A stretch of DNA of 27,338 bases, taken from Alphaproteobacteria bacterium UBA3307. GTDB taxonomy: Bacteria > Pseudomonadota > Alphaproteobacteria > RF32 > CAG-239. This document shows positions 20,405 to 27,338 of the stretch, one piece after another (the stretch's first letter is position 1; each line of letters begins with the position of its first letter). The position numbers and the translations under genes were made by a program. The notes below the pieces were generated by a model that ran no database searches, had not been told where the DNA came from, and saw only the letters and a list, made by a program, of their open reading frames with translations. Where the stretch lies: the NCBI GenBank assembly GCA_002361365.1, contig DEST01000067.1, forward strand, positions 1 to 27,338, in the 5' to 3' direction.

Positions 20405-22528
20405 ATGATAGATTTTAAAGTTTGCCGCAAAGAAATGGATTGGGGCGGTCGTAAATTGGTTTTGGAAACAGGTAAGATTGCCCGACAGGCAACCGGTGCG
20501 GTTGTGGCAACATACGGAGAAACAGAAGTTGTCGCAACAGTGGTGGCTGCAAAGGAAGTGAAAGCGGATCAGGATTTCTTTCCTTTAACCGTAAACTATC
20601 AGGAAAAATATTATGCAACCGGCAAAATTCCGGGCGGATTTATGAAGCGCGAAGGTAAGCCTTCAGAGCGTGAGGTATTGATTTCTCGCTTGATTGACCG
20701 ACCGATACGTCCGTTGTTCCCTGATGCGTTCAAAAATGAAGTACAAATTGTCTGCACCGTGTTGTCGCACGACCAAAAGAATGATTCCGACGTGGTTTCA
20801 ATGGTTGCGGCATCTGCGGCTTTGGCAATTTCCGGTATTCCGTTTATGGGACCTATCGGCGCAGCTAATGTCGGCTACAAAAACGGCGCATATATTTTGA
20901 ATCCGACCATTGAAGAACAAGCCGAATCTGAATTGAAATTGACCGTTGCCGGTACCGAAGAAGGCGTGTTGATGGTTGAATCCGAAGCTAACGAGCTTTC
21001 GGAAGATGTAATGCTCGGTTCGGTAATGTTCGGTTTTGAGAGCTTTCAACCGGTAATTAAATTGATTAAAGAAATGGCGGCCGAAGCAGGTAAGGAAAAA
21101 TGGGCTACTCCGGAATTTCCGCCGGAATATACCGCTTTGAGCGAGCGCATTTTGAAAGATTTCGGTGCGCGCTATAACGAAGCTTTCGGTATTACCGATA
21201 AACTGGAGCGCGGTACGGTTCTCGGTCAGTTGGCAGAAGAAGTTAAAGCCACGATTGATCCGGAAAATGAAGTGGAAATGACGTTTGTCGGCGATGCAAT
21301 CGAAAATGTTATGCATCACACCATGCGCGAAAAGGTTTTGACAACAGGTCATCGTATTGACGGCCGTGACACCAGAACGGTACGCCCGATTCAATGTGAA
21401 GTAAACCTGTTGCCGGAAGCTCATGGTTCGGCATTGTTTACCCGCGGCGAAACACAAGCTTTGGTGGTTACGACCTTGGGTACGCCGGATGATGCGCAAA
21501 TTGTTGACGGTTTGTTGCCGGAATACAAGCAAGACTTTATGCTTTATTATAACTTCCCGCCGTTTTCGGTTGGTGAATGCGGTCGTTTGGGTACTCCGGG
21601 ACGTCGCGAAATCGGTCACGGTAAGCTCGCTTGGCGCGCTATTCACCCGATGCTGCCGACAAATAAGGAAGTTTTCCCTTATACTTTGCGTGTGGTTTCC
21701 GATATTATGGAATCCAACGGTTCTTCTTCAATGGCAACCGTATGCGGCACCTGCCTGTCGTTGATGGATGCCGGTGTGCCGATGAAAAAGCCGGTTGCCG
21801 GTATTGCTATGGGTTTGATTAAAGAAAATGACGGTCGTGTGGCGATTTTGACCGATATTTTGGGTGATGAAGACCACCTTGGCGACATGGACTTTAAGGT
21901 AGCCGGTACCAAAGACGGCGTAACCGCTCTGCAAATGGATATTAAGATTACGTCGATTACCAAAGAAATTATGCAAAATGCTTTGGCGCAGGCGCATGAA
22001 GGTCGTATCCATATTTTAGGCGAAATGGCTAAAGCTTTGGCGGCACCGCGTCCGGAAATTTCTCCGAAAGCACCGCGTATTCATACCATGACTATTCCGA
22101 TCGATAAAATCCGTGAGGTTATCGGTACCGGCGGTAAGGTTATTCGCGAAATTATCGAAAAAACCAACACCAAAATTGATATTACCGATGACGGTGTGGT
22201 AACGATTGCTTCAAACAATAACGAAAACTGCCAAAAGGCGATTGAAATCATTACCGGTATTGTGGCCGAGCCTGAAGCAGGTAAAATTTATCACGGTACG
22301 ATTACCAAGATTATGGACTTTGGTGCATTTGTTCGCTTTTTGGGACAGACCGAAGGTTTGGTTCATATTTCCGAAGTGAAGAATGAACGTATTGCTTCAG
22401 TTTCCGACTTCTATAAAGAAGGCGATGAAATGTGGGTTAAATGCTTAGGCACGGATAACCGCGGCAAAATTAAGCTGTCGGCTAAGCGGGTTAACCAAGA
22501 AACCGGCGAAGATTTGGAAAACAAATAG
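20405..22528 (+). CDS. pnp: Polynucleotide phosphorylase
   Basis: The 707-aa protein has the standard layout: two RNase PH domains (about 10-225 and 310-545) joined by a helical domain, then KH (about 562-620, GXXG as GTGG) and S1 (about 627-695, 'GTITKIMDFGAFVRFLGQTEGLVHISE'). The active-site stretch 'DILGDEDHLGDMDFKVAGT' is intact. It degrades RNA 3' to 5' with phosphate, as a trimer, often within the degradosome. ATG 20405 has AAAGGAAAG upstream. The leader hairpin suggests autoregulation. A clear terminator follows. Confidence 0.98.
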   Translation: MIDFKVCRKEMDWGGRKLVLETGKIARQATGAVVATYGETEVVATVVAAKEVKADQDFFPLTVNYQEKYYATGKIPGGFMKREGKPSEREVLISRLIDRPIRPLFPDAFKNEVQIVCTVLSHDQKNDSDVVSMVAASAALAISGIPFMGPIGAANVGYKNGAYILNPTIEEQAESELKLTVAGTEEGVLMVESEANELSEDVMLGSVMFGFESFQPVIKLIKEMAAEAGKEKWATPEFPPEYTALSERILKDFGARYNEAFGITDKLERGTVLGQLAEEVKATIDPENEVEMTFVGDAIENVMHHTMREKVLTTGHRIDGRDTRTVRPIQCEVNLLPEAHGSALFTRGETQALVVTTLGTPDDAQIVDGLLPEYKQDFMLYYNFPPFSVGECGRLGTPGRREIGHGKLAWRAIHPMLPTNKEVFPYTLRVVSDIMESNGSSSMATVCGTCLSLMDAGVPMKKPVAGIAMGLIKENDGRVAILTDILGDEDHLGDMDFKVAGTKDGVTALQMDIKITSITKEIMQNALAQAHEGRIHILGEMAKALAAPRPEISPKAPRIHTMTIPIDKIREVIGTGGKVIREIIEKTNTKIDITDDGVVTIASNNNENCQKAIEIITGIVAEPEAGKIYHGTITKIMDFGAFVRFLGQTEGLVHISEVKNERIASVSDFYKEGDEMWVKCLGTDNRGKIKLSAKRVNQETGEDLENK

Positions 22529-22543
22529 TCTTTAACTTTGTGG

Positions 22544-22581
22544 CGCCGTCGGTAATAATAAGCCGGCGGCGTTTGCTTTTC
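22544..22581 (+). terminator. Terminator of the ligA-truB-rpsO-pnp unit
   Basis: CGCCGTCGGT (22544-22553) and GCCGGCGGCG (22562-22571) form a 10-bp stem with G-U pairs; TTTGCTTTTCTT follows. Confidence 0.85.
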
Positions 22582-22606
22582 TTAGTAATTTTATAAGGAT
22601 TAAACA

Positions 22607-23620
22607 ATGGATAAAGCACCTGAAATATCGGTAATTGTGCCGATTTATAATGTGGAGAAATACCTCGGCAGATGCTTAGATAGTATTTTAGCATCAACTT
22701 TTGAGGATATAGAGGTAATTTTGGTTGATGATTGCGGGCAGGATAATTCACGCGCAATCTGTGATGAATATGCGGCTAAAGATGCCAGAGTAAGAGTTAT
22801 ATCCAATCCGCATAATATGGGAGTAAGTGCGGCGCGCAACAACGGTATGGACCATGCACATGGTAAATATATTTCTTTTATTGATTCCGATGATTATATT
22901 GATGCGACTATGTTTGAAAAACTGCATACGGCAATGGAACGTGAAAACGTTGATATGGTTGGGTGTAATGTGTGGTCAGTTGAAACCGACGGAAATAAAG
23001 AGATTATTAAGTATTTGGATGTCTCTAAAGATGTGAAAACATCCTTTACTAAGCTTGGAAACAAAATTTATCAGAGCCATTTCCATGTTGTGAGATTTTT
23101 ATATAAGAGTGATTTGCTACAAAAGATTCGCTTTCCGGAAAAAATATCTTTTGCCGAAGACGTTATTTTTCTTCTGCAAGTATATCCGTTGTTGCAAGAT
23201 ATTTACTTTTTGGCCGAGCCGCTGTATTTTTATTGTCACCATCAAAATACTTTATCTTCAATATGCCATGAACGTAATTTTCAAACATTGAAAATGAAAG
23301 ATGTTGTAATGGAAGCGTTTAGTCAAAATCCGCGAGCAGATATAATACGAGAAGGATTTTGGGATTGGTATACCGCTAATTTAGCTGGCGTTTATAAATT
23401 GGTTCCGCCTGAAATGCAGGCTTCTTTTGTAAAAGAAGCAGAAAAAAATTTGCCATATGCAAATTATAGTTTTTTTCTAAACCACATTCACAAAAGTTAT
23501 GAAAAATATTATTTGTTTGACTGGTTGCCTATAATTACCGTCAGTCAGAAATTCGGCAAAAAGCATGTAAAGTTGTTTGGAAAAATTCCATTATACAAAG
23601 TTAAAAGTGAATGGCGCTAA
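22607..23620 (+). CDS. Glycosyltransferase family 2
   Basis: A 337-aa protein with ATG 22607 behind AAGGAT. It is a GT-A fold enzyme that transfers a sugar from a nucleotide donor, probably to LPS or capsule, on the inner face of the membrane. 'ISVIVPIYNVEKYLGRCLDSIL' (7-28) and 'VILVDDCGQDNS' form the UDP-sugar site, 'NMGVSAARNNGMDHAHGKYI' follows, and the metal site is IDSDD (92-96). A second acidic motif, 'FAEDVIF', is the likely base. There is no membrane helix. The last about 16 residues carry 'KLFGKIPLYKVK', the motif shared with the genes at 645 and 23666. It is convergent with the GT8 gene across a perfect terminator. Sugar and acceptor are unknown. Confidence 0.9.
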   Translation: MDKAPEISVIVPIYNVEKYLGRCLDSILASTFEDIEVILVDDCGQDNSRAICDEYAAKDARVRVISNPHNMGVSAARNNGMDHAHGKYISFIDSDDYIDATMFEKLHTAMERENVDMVGCNVWSVETDGNKEIIKYLDVSKDVKTSFTKLGNKIYQSHFHVVRFLYKSDLLQKIRFPEKISFAEDVIFLLQVYPLLQDIYFLAEPLYFYCHHQNTLSSICHERNFQTLKMKDVVMEAFSQNPRADIIREGFWDWYTANLAGVYKLVPPEMQASFVKEAEKNLPYANYSFFLNHIHKSYEKYYLFDWLPIITVSQKFGKKHVKLFGKIPLYKVKSEWR

Positions 23621-23654
23621 AAAATGAGGCTAACCATTGGGTTAGCCTCATTTT
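23621..23654. terminator. Bidirectional terminator between GT2 and GT8
   Basis: AAAATGAGGCTAAC and GTTAGCCTCATTTT form a perfect 14-bp stem around a 6-base loop, with T/A runs on both sides. Confidence 0.95.
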
Positions 23655-23665
23655 TTGATATGATT

Positions 23666-24655
23666 TTATTTCGCCGTTTTTATCTTTAACAGAGGAATAA
23701 AGCCAAACAAATAAACTTTCTTTACAGAAGCTTTGGTCTTAATTTTTAAAAATGGAATAAAGCCGAATATTTTTATATTTTTTGTCTTATATTCATCTTT
23801 ATGCTCCATATTATCCATATAATTGAACATCAATTCAACCAATAAGTCGGTATAAAATGGAGTTTGTTTTGCAATATTCCAAAAAGTCTGATAGCATGGG
23901 ACTTTAGCATGCATCCAAGGACGAACCTCTCTGCCACCGGTGTAATGTAAGACGTAGCAACCGTCAAGTGTTTTAAGATAATGATTAAAATCAAAGTATT
24001 TTACTGAGGTGTCCACTATTAAATTATATTGTTTCGGTAGAATCTTATAGTTTTCGGCAAATACAATGTTAAGCACATCTTGATCCGGCATATTAAGCTT
24101 GTTGTGTAATTCTGCCGTTTTTGTCATCAATACTTGACTTATGTTATGCTGCCGCCAGTAGTCACAATCTATAAGCAATAGTCCGGCATTAAAGTATTTA
24201 TGACTTTGAGGTAAATTGAGGGCTTTTTTATAATTTGCCAAGTCATGCGGTTTTAATTCTTCTGTCAAATACGGGACAGCGGCAATTCCGTGATTATCCA
24301 TATCAGTATTATAAATATCAGATACATCGCCTTTGATAATCATATCGGTGTCAATATACAGGGCTTTGTGTATACTTGGCTTTAAATCCGGAATCAGATA
24401 CCGGAAATACGTATTTATTGAAAAATGTGCGATGTTTGGGAAATTTTGAAATAAGTTTACATCTATTGGGATAAATTCTATATCATTACCGGTATTTTTT
24501 ACAACCTTGGATATTTTATCTTTACTTTCTTGAGTTATACCTCCGTCAAGAAGGTAAAATTCAATTTTTTCCTTTGTTCCAGATAATACGGATTGAATAG
24601 TAACAGCGGTATATTTTGCGTAATTTTCGTCGCTGATTAAGAAAACTGGTATCAT
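23666..24655 (-). CDS. Glycosyltransferase family 8
   Basis: A 329-aa protein of the LPS galactosyl/glucosyltransferase (RfaJ/WaaJ, GT8) type, retaining mechanism. Order of motifs: 'PVFLISDENYAKYTAVTIQSVL' (donor site), 'NTYFRYLIPDL', the metal-binding DTD (102-104, YIDTDMI), 'FNAGLLLIDCDYWR', 'MPDQDVLNIVF', and 'VLHYTGGREVRPW' at the third metal/donor site. The C-terminus carries two copies of the LFG-IPL-K motif (IKIFGFIPFLKIK, about 294-306; VYLFGFIPLLKIK, about 314-326). It is 31 bases downstream of infC on the same strand with no obvious terminator, so it may be read from the infC promoter; its own ribosome site (AGGC) is weak. Confidence 0.9.
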   Translation of the reverse strand: MIPVFLISDENYAKYTAVTIQSVLSGTKEKIEFYLLDGGITQESKDKISKVVKNTGNDIEFIPIDVNLFQNFPNIAHFSINTYFRYLIPDLKPSIHKALYIDTDMIIKGDVSDIYNTDMDNHGIAAVPYLTEELKPHDLANYKKALNLPQSHKYFNAGLLLIDCDYWRQHNISQVLMTKTAELHNKLNMPDQDVLNIVFAENYKILPKQYNLIVDTSVKYFDFNHYLKTLDGCYVLHYTGGREVRPWMHAKVPCYQTFWNIAKQTPFYTDLLVELMFNYMDNMEHKDEYKTKNIKIFGFIPFLKIKTKASVKKVYLFGFIPLLKIKTAK

Positions 24656-24686
24656 AGTATTTGCCTATAAGATTAAGAATGAGATT

Positions 24687-25217
24687 TTATTGTTTTTGCG
24701 GCGCTAAAATCATTGTCATTTGTCTTCCTTCAAGTTTAGCCTCAGAATCAACTTTACTGAACATATCCAAATCTTCAACAATTTGAGATAGAATCTGTTT
24801 ACCCAAGTCATTGGCACTGAGTTCACGTCCTTTAAAACGCATAGTGAACTTAACTTTATTGCCTTGTTCTAAAAATTTTTTAGCTTGTTTGATTTTTACT
24901 TCATAATCGTGTGTTTCAATAACCGGTCGCAACTTCAGTTCTTTTATTTCCACAATTTTTTGATTCTTTTTAGCTTCATTTTTGCGCTTTTGCTGTTCAT
25001 AACGGAATTTACCGAAATCTAAAACCTTGCAAACCGGCGGATTAGCCTGTGGAGAAATTTCTATCAAATCCAAACCGGAGTCTTCTGCAATAGCCAGAGC
25101 TTCTTTAATAGATACGATGCCGCGATTCTCGTTGTTGGCATCAATCAGACGAACTTGTTTTGCCTTAATATTTTCATTTATCAAAATTTCGTCATCGTTA
25201 CGTTGTATGTCGACCAT
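24687..25217 (-). CDS. infC: Translation initiation factor IF-3
   Basis: A 176-aa protein, the usual length. The N-domain 'INENIKAKQVRLIDANNENRGIVS', the linker helix 'YEQQKRKNEAKKNQK', and the C-domain 'IKELKLRPVIETHDYEVKIKQAKKFLEQGNKVKFTMRFKGRE' and 'EGRQMTMILAP' are characteristic. It binds the 30S subunit, blocks 50S joining and proofreads start codons. ATG 25217 is the only start possible, because a stop lies in frame three codons upstream, so the AUU-type start of E. coli infC is absent. The strong AGGAGG (25232-25237) sits 14 bases from the ATG, which is unusually far. rpmI and rplT, the usual downstream neighbours, are missing here; GT8 follows instead. Confidence 0.97.
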   Translation of the reverse strand: MVDIQRNDDEILINENIKAKQVRLIDANNENRGIVSIKEALAIAEDSGLDLIEISPQANPPVCKVLDFGKFRYEQQKRKNEAKKNQKIVEIKELKLRPVIETHDYEVKIKQAKKFLEQGNKVKFTMRFKGRELSANDLGKQILSQIVEDLDMFSKVDSEAKLEGRQMTMILAPQKQ

Positions 25218-25258
25218 ATATTGTTATTATACCTCCTAAAAATTACACGACAATATAT

Positions 25259-25286
25259 ATAATACAGCACATTTTTAGATTATCAA
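25259..25286 (-). promoter_or_regulatory. infC promoter
   Basis: Minus-strand TTGATA (25281-25286) and TATTAT (25259-25264) with a 16-base spacer, preceded by an extended TG. Confidence 0.6.
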
Positions 25287-25314
25287 GTAAAATCGCGGAA
25301 ATATGGAAAAAATT

Positions 25315-25533
25315 TTAAAGTTGATAAGGAACAAACAGTTCGGCAATGTCAATTTTCAGCGCATCGGCAATGGCGTACAACACACTAACCGACGGATTGG
25401 TGCGTCCGTTTTCAATTTCAGATAAATACGAGCGGTCTATCCCGACCTCTATCGCCAGCTCTATTTGTTTGAGCTTTTTTTGTTTACGATATTTACGAAT
25501 ATTCAGCCCGATATTTTCGAGTCTGTTAGTCAA
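25315..25533 (-). CDS. XRE-family transcriptional regulator
   Basis: A 72-aa protein that is almost entirely one HTH_3 domain: 'IGLNIRKYRKQKKLKQIELAIEVGIDRSYLSEIENGRTNPSVSVLYAIADALKID' (residues 8-62), with the helix 2-turn-helix 3 'QIELAIEVGIDRSYLSEIENG'-type pattern and the R-S-Y-L-S-x-I-E-N-G recognition helix. The start is TTG 25533 (TTG ACT AAC), with AAGGA about nine bases upstream. It binds DNA as a dimer, typically as a repressor. It is divergent from the gene at 25656; the shared region has a GACTATAGTC palindrome over the other gene's -35, so it probably controls that gene, and perhaps itself. Confidence 0.9.
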   Translation of the reverse strand: MTNRLENIGLNIRKYRKQKKLKQIELAIEVGIDRSYLSEIENGRTNPSVSVLYAIADALKIDIAELFVPYQL

Positions 25534-25592
25534 ATTATTTAATCCTTTTTACCTGCCTAGTGTGAATGATAATATAATTATGAAAAAATGTG

Positions 25593-25621
25593 TTGACTAT
25601 AGTCTACAAAAATACTACTAT
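25593..25621 (+). promoter_or_regulatory. Promoter of the 436-aa gene with overlapping palindromic operator
   Basis: TTGACT (25593-25598) and TACTAT (25616-25621) with a 17-base spacer. The perfect palindrome GACTATAGTC (25595-25604) covers the -35. Confidence 0.55.
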
Positions 25622-25655
25622 CTTGAAAAATAAACGAAGTAATGGAGTGTTAAAT

Positions 25656-26966
25656 ATGAGTAATTTTGAGGAATGGGGTAAAATATTAGATGAGACGGAG
25701 TATCTTGGCTTTGGAATGTCAATGAATCTGAAATCCGATGCAAAACAAATGACCGATGCGCAAAATTTGGCTTTGGTACACAAATTTCAGGAAAACTGGG
25801 GTAAAATATATGGTAATGCCGGTTTGAGCAAGGATTATAATGAAGGAGCAATTGCCGCGGATTTAGCAAAAATTTGTGCGGAAATTAAGCCTGAAACTCC
25901 TGAAATGGCAGTTGATTTGCTGAATACGACCAAAGATTTATTTGCTCATAATGAAAGTGAAGGAATGTGCGCTTTTGAATTGGAATCCTTTACAAATCAG
26001 GTGCGATATTTGGGAGATTCAAAAGTTGCGGAGGCTTTTGTAGATGCTACTGCTCAAAGCTTTGCAAAAATGCAAAATGCTTGGGATAAAGGACTTCCGG
26101 CATTGGAAAAATATAAAGAAATAGCGACAAATCATCCCGAATTGTCTGAAAAAATTTTGGATACAATGCTTAACTTGAAAGAAAAAGTTGCAGATTCGGA
26201 AGACTATAAGAAAAGTATAAACGATGTGCTTAATAACATTTCTTTGAATGACAAAGTAAAACAAGAAGTAAGAGAAAGTGCATCACAAAGCACTTTTAAG
26301 ATTGAACAGAAACAGTCGGAGCAGAAGGAAAAAACAGGTGACAATGAAAAGGTTAATAATAAGGAAAAAGACGGAAGGCAATCTATCTGGAATAAGTTAA
26401 AAACCAAGTTTAATAATGTATTCAAAAAAAATAAAAAAGAATCTAAAAAAGAATCTAAAAAAGAATCGATGCATTCCGGTGATAAAACCAAAAATTTGAA
26501 AATGGCAGAATTGATCAATAGTAAGCGTATGTCCAAAGCAGGGAACAGTGTCGAAAAGCTCGGAGAGAATAATCAAAAAGCAAAATCATCTGTTTTGTTG
26601 CAATCACAAGAACGGCAAGTTCAGATATATAGTGATGTATATCATGTACTCGAAACGTATGCTCGAGTTTCCGCAATGGAAGAAATCAGCGGAATATCAG
26701 GATTTTCATATAACGGCATGGATAAGAGTAAAAGTTTGGATGTGTTGAAAAAAGCCAATCCGGAAGAATTGAAAAATGCCGTCGGAGAATTTAAGGCAAA
26801 TTCGGAAAAGAATCCGGTTGGTAATGTTGATTTCAGTGCCAGAGTTGTCAGTGTGGCAGAAAAACTGCCGGAGCAATTAGCTTCCGAACAGAAAAATAAT
26901 GGTGCTAAAATGCAGATGAATGTGGCTACAATGAGAGATTTCAGAGCTAATACAACAAAAAGATAG
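25656..26966 (+). CDS. Unrecognised 436-aa helical protein with Lys-rich linker
   Basis: I start at ATG 25656 with GGAG eight bases upstream; the longer frame from 25590 runs over the promoter. The protein is soluble by composition and largely helical. An N-terminal helical domain (1-215) is followed by a Gln/Glu/Lys-rich linker (220-300) with a triple KKES repeat (260-271). A C-terminal domain (about 310-436) contains 'RQVQIYSDVYHVLETYARVSAMEEISGISGF' and a Met/Gln-rich end (NNGAKMQMNVATM). There is no signal peptide and no recognisable catalytic motif. The divergent XRE regulator, palindromic promoter, own terminator and low-complexity linker suggest an accessory, regulated gene (phage remnant, effector or stress protein); none can be shown. 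Confidence 0.6.
   Translation: MSNFEEWGKILDETEYLGFGMSMNLKSDAKQMTDAQNLALVHKFQENWGKIYGNAGLSKDYNEGAIAADLAKICAEIKPETPEMAVDLLNTTKDLFAHNESEGMCAFELESFTNQVRYLGDSKVAEAFVDATAQSFAKMQNAWDKGLPALEKYKEIATNHPELSEKILDTMLNLKEKVADSEDYKKSINDVLNNISLNDKVKQEVRESASQSTFKIEQKQSEQKEKTGDNEKVNNKEKDGRQSIWNKLKTKFNNVFKKNKKESKKESKKESMHSGDKTKNLKMAELINSKRMSKAGNSVEKLGENNQKAKSSVLLQSQERQVQIYSDVYHVLETYARVSAMEEISGISGFSYNGMDKSKSLDVLKKANPEELKNAVGEFKANSEKNPVGNVDFSARVVSVAEKLPEQLASEQKNNGAKMQMNVATMRDFRANTTKR
26433..26468 (+). repeat. Three 12-bp tandem units in the 436-aa gene
   Basis: AAAAAAGAATCT occurs three times in frame (last base G in the third), encoding KKES x3. Such A-rich units can change copy number by slippage without shifting the frame. 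Confidence 0.8.
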
Positions 26967-26989
26967 AGTTTGAATGATATATAAAAAAC

Positions 26990-27022
26990 CCCGATTCTGG
27001 TTTGCCGAGTCGGGATTATTTT
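26990..27022 (+). terminator. Terminator of the 436-aa gene
   Basis: CCCGATTC (26990-26997) and GAGTCGGG (27007-27014) pair with one G-U pair around a 9-base loop; ATTATTTTG follows. Confidence 0.75.
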
Positions 27023-27097
27023 GTGGTGTGATTTCTCTCTTTATATAATAGGTGTATTTTAGCTAAAAAAAATGTTCCAAAGTAGATTATCAGAGAA

Positions 27098-27118
27098 TTA
27101 TACACAACCTGTGGATAA
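27098..27118. other. Inverted pair of DnaA boxes
   Basis: TTATACACA (27098-27106) and TGTGGATAA (27110-27118, the reverse of TTATCCACA) both match TTATNCACA fully, facing each other three bases apart. The surrounding 26967-27338 contains no gene and is very AT-rich, with long A and T tracts at 27191-27230. Confidence 0.65.
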
Positions 27119-27233
27119 AATCTAAAACTAAGTAATATATTGTATTTGCAAAATAAAATGTTATATCATTACAAATATGTTGCGTCGAGAAAAATTTTTT
27201 TTGAAGAAAAATGAGTTTTTTTAAAAAAAAGTA

Positions 27234-27262
27234 TTGACTTTGAAAAAATGGTGATATATAAA
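27234..27262 (+). promoter_or_regulatory. Strong sigma-70 promoter at the right edge
   Basis: TTGACT (27234-27239), 17 bases, TATAAA (27257-27262). A/T tracts directly upstream look like an UP element. The transcript would start near 27269 with a G/C-containing discriminator. No gene begins convincingly before the window ends; an ATG at 27326 has AGAGG only two bases upstream. Confidence 0.65.
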
Positions 27263-27338
27263 GCGTATCACTGGCTGCGAGGTTAGGTTATAAAAAATCG
27301 TGAATATAGTAGAAAAAAAGAGGATATGCGGACGGTAT

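Noticed and set aside
20798..21646. Long antisense open frame (282 aa) inside pnp
   Set aside because: It lies wholly inside a confident pnp gene, has no ribosome site, and its low-complexity Phe/Arg-rich translation is typical of reading the complementary strand.
25215..25240. AUU-like non-standard start for infC
   Set aside because: An in-frame stop lies three codons before the ATG, so no upstream non-standard start can be used.
1..27338. CRISPR arrays, insertion sequences, tRNA or rRNA genes
   Set aside because: No regularly spaced repeats, transposase frames or tRNA-like cloverleaf sequences were found by eye.
27319..27338. Protein gene starting at ATG 27326
   Set aside because: The purine block is only two bases from the ATG and too little sequence remains to judge.

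Overview
The window looks like a piece of an AT-rich alphaproteobacterial chromosome. The strongest lineage marker is a GapR/DUF2312 gene (7585-7848), a family I know as essentially alphaproteobacterial. The rest of the core set (six-domain S1, Lon, LigA, TruB, S15, PNPase, IF3, pyruvate kinase) fits a bacterial housekeeping region. The mix of core genes with small unrecognised membrane and glycan genes resembles uncultured host-associated (gut-type) Rhodospirillales-like lineages. That placement is inference; no rRNA is present to confirm it.

Layout. 1-1082 (+): the 3' end of a family-2 glycosyltransferase and a small partner with three copies of an 'LFG-IPL-K' motif and a coiled coil. 1079-6121 (mostly -): an unrecognised gene, a 106-bp inverted repeat directly after rpsA, rpsA with its own promoter, a tiny HTH protein, a candidate structured RNA with its own promoter and terminator (4264-4415), a helical-repeat protein, and a membrane J-domain/ankyrin protein. 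6281-7848: two small orphan genes, a Gpt-like phosphoribosyltransferase and gapR. 7999-13032: pyruvate kinase, a DUF1294-DUF4139 pair on the minus strand, and two overlapping exported proteins with a possible LpoB-like fold. 13145-16882: lon with a candidate heat-shock promoter, a WG/propeller-like protein and a small membrane protein. 17008-22528: ligA-truB-rpsO-pnp, tightly packed, with a long perfect hairpin in the pnp leader that resembles the RNase III control site known in E. coli. 22607-24655: convergent GT2 and GT8 glycosyltransferases. 24687-25217: infC, with GT8 directly downstream. 25315-26966: an XRE regulator divergent from an unrecognised 436-aa protein, with a palindrome in the shared promoter. 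26967-27338: an AT-rich non-coding tail with two inverted DnaA boxes and a very good sigma-70 promoter firing off the right edge.

How they fit together. The core genes supply translation (rpsA, rpsO, infC, truB), RNA decay (pnp), proteolysis (lon), DNA joining and topology (ligA, gapR) and central metabolism (pyk). The accessory genes are surface-glycan enzymes sharing a short C-terminal motif, and small proteins with strong promoters but no Shine-Dalgarno sequence. The most interesting signals are the structured RNA at 4264-4415 (free sRNA or attenuating leader of the HTH gene), the repeated LFG-IPL-K motif, the rpsA-proximal inverted repeat, and the DnaA-box/promoter region at the right edge. 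I see no CRISPR array, insertion sequence, tRNA or rRNA.
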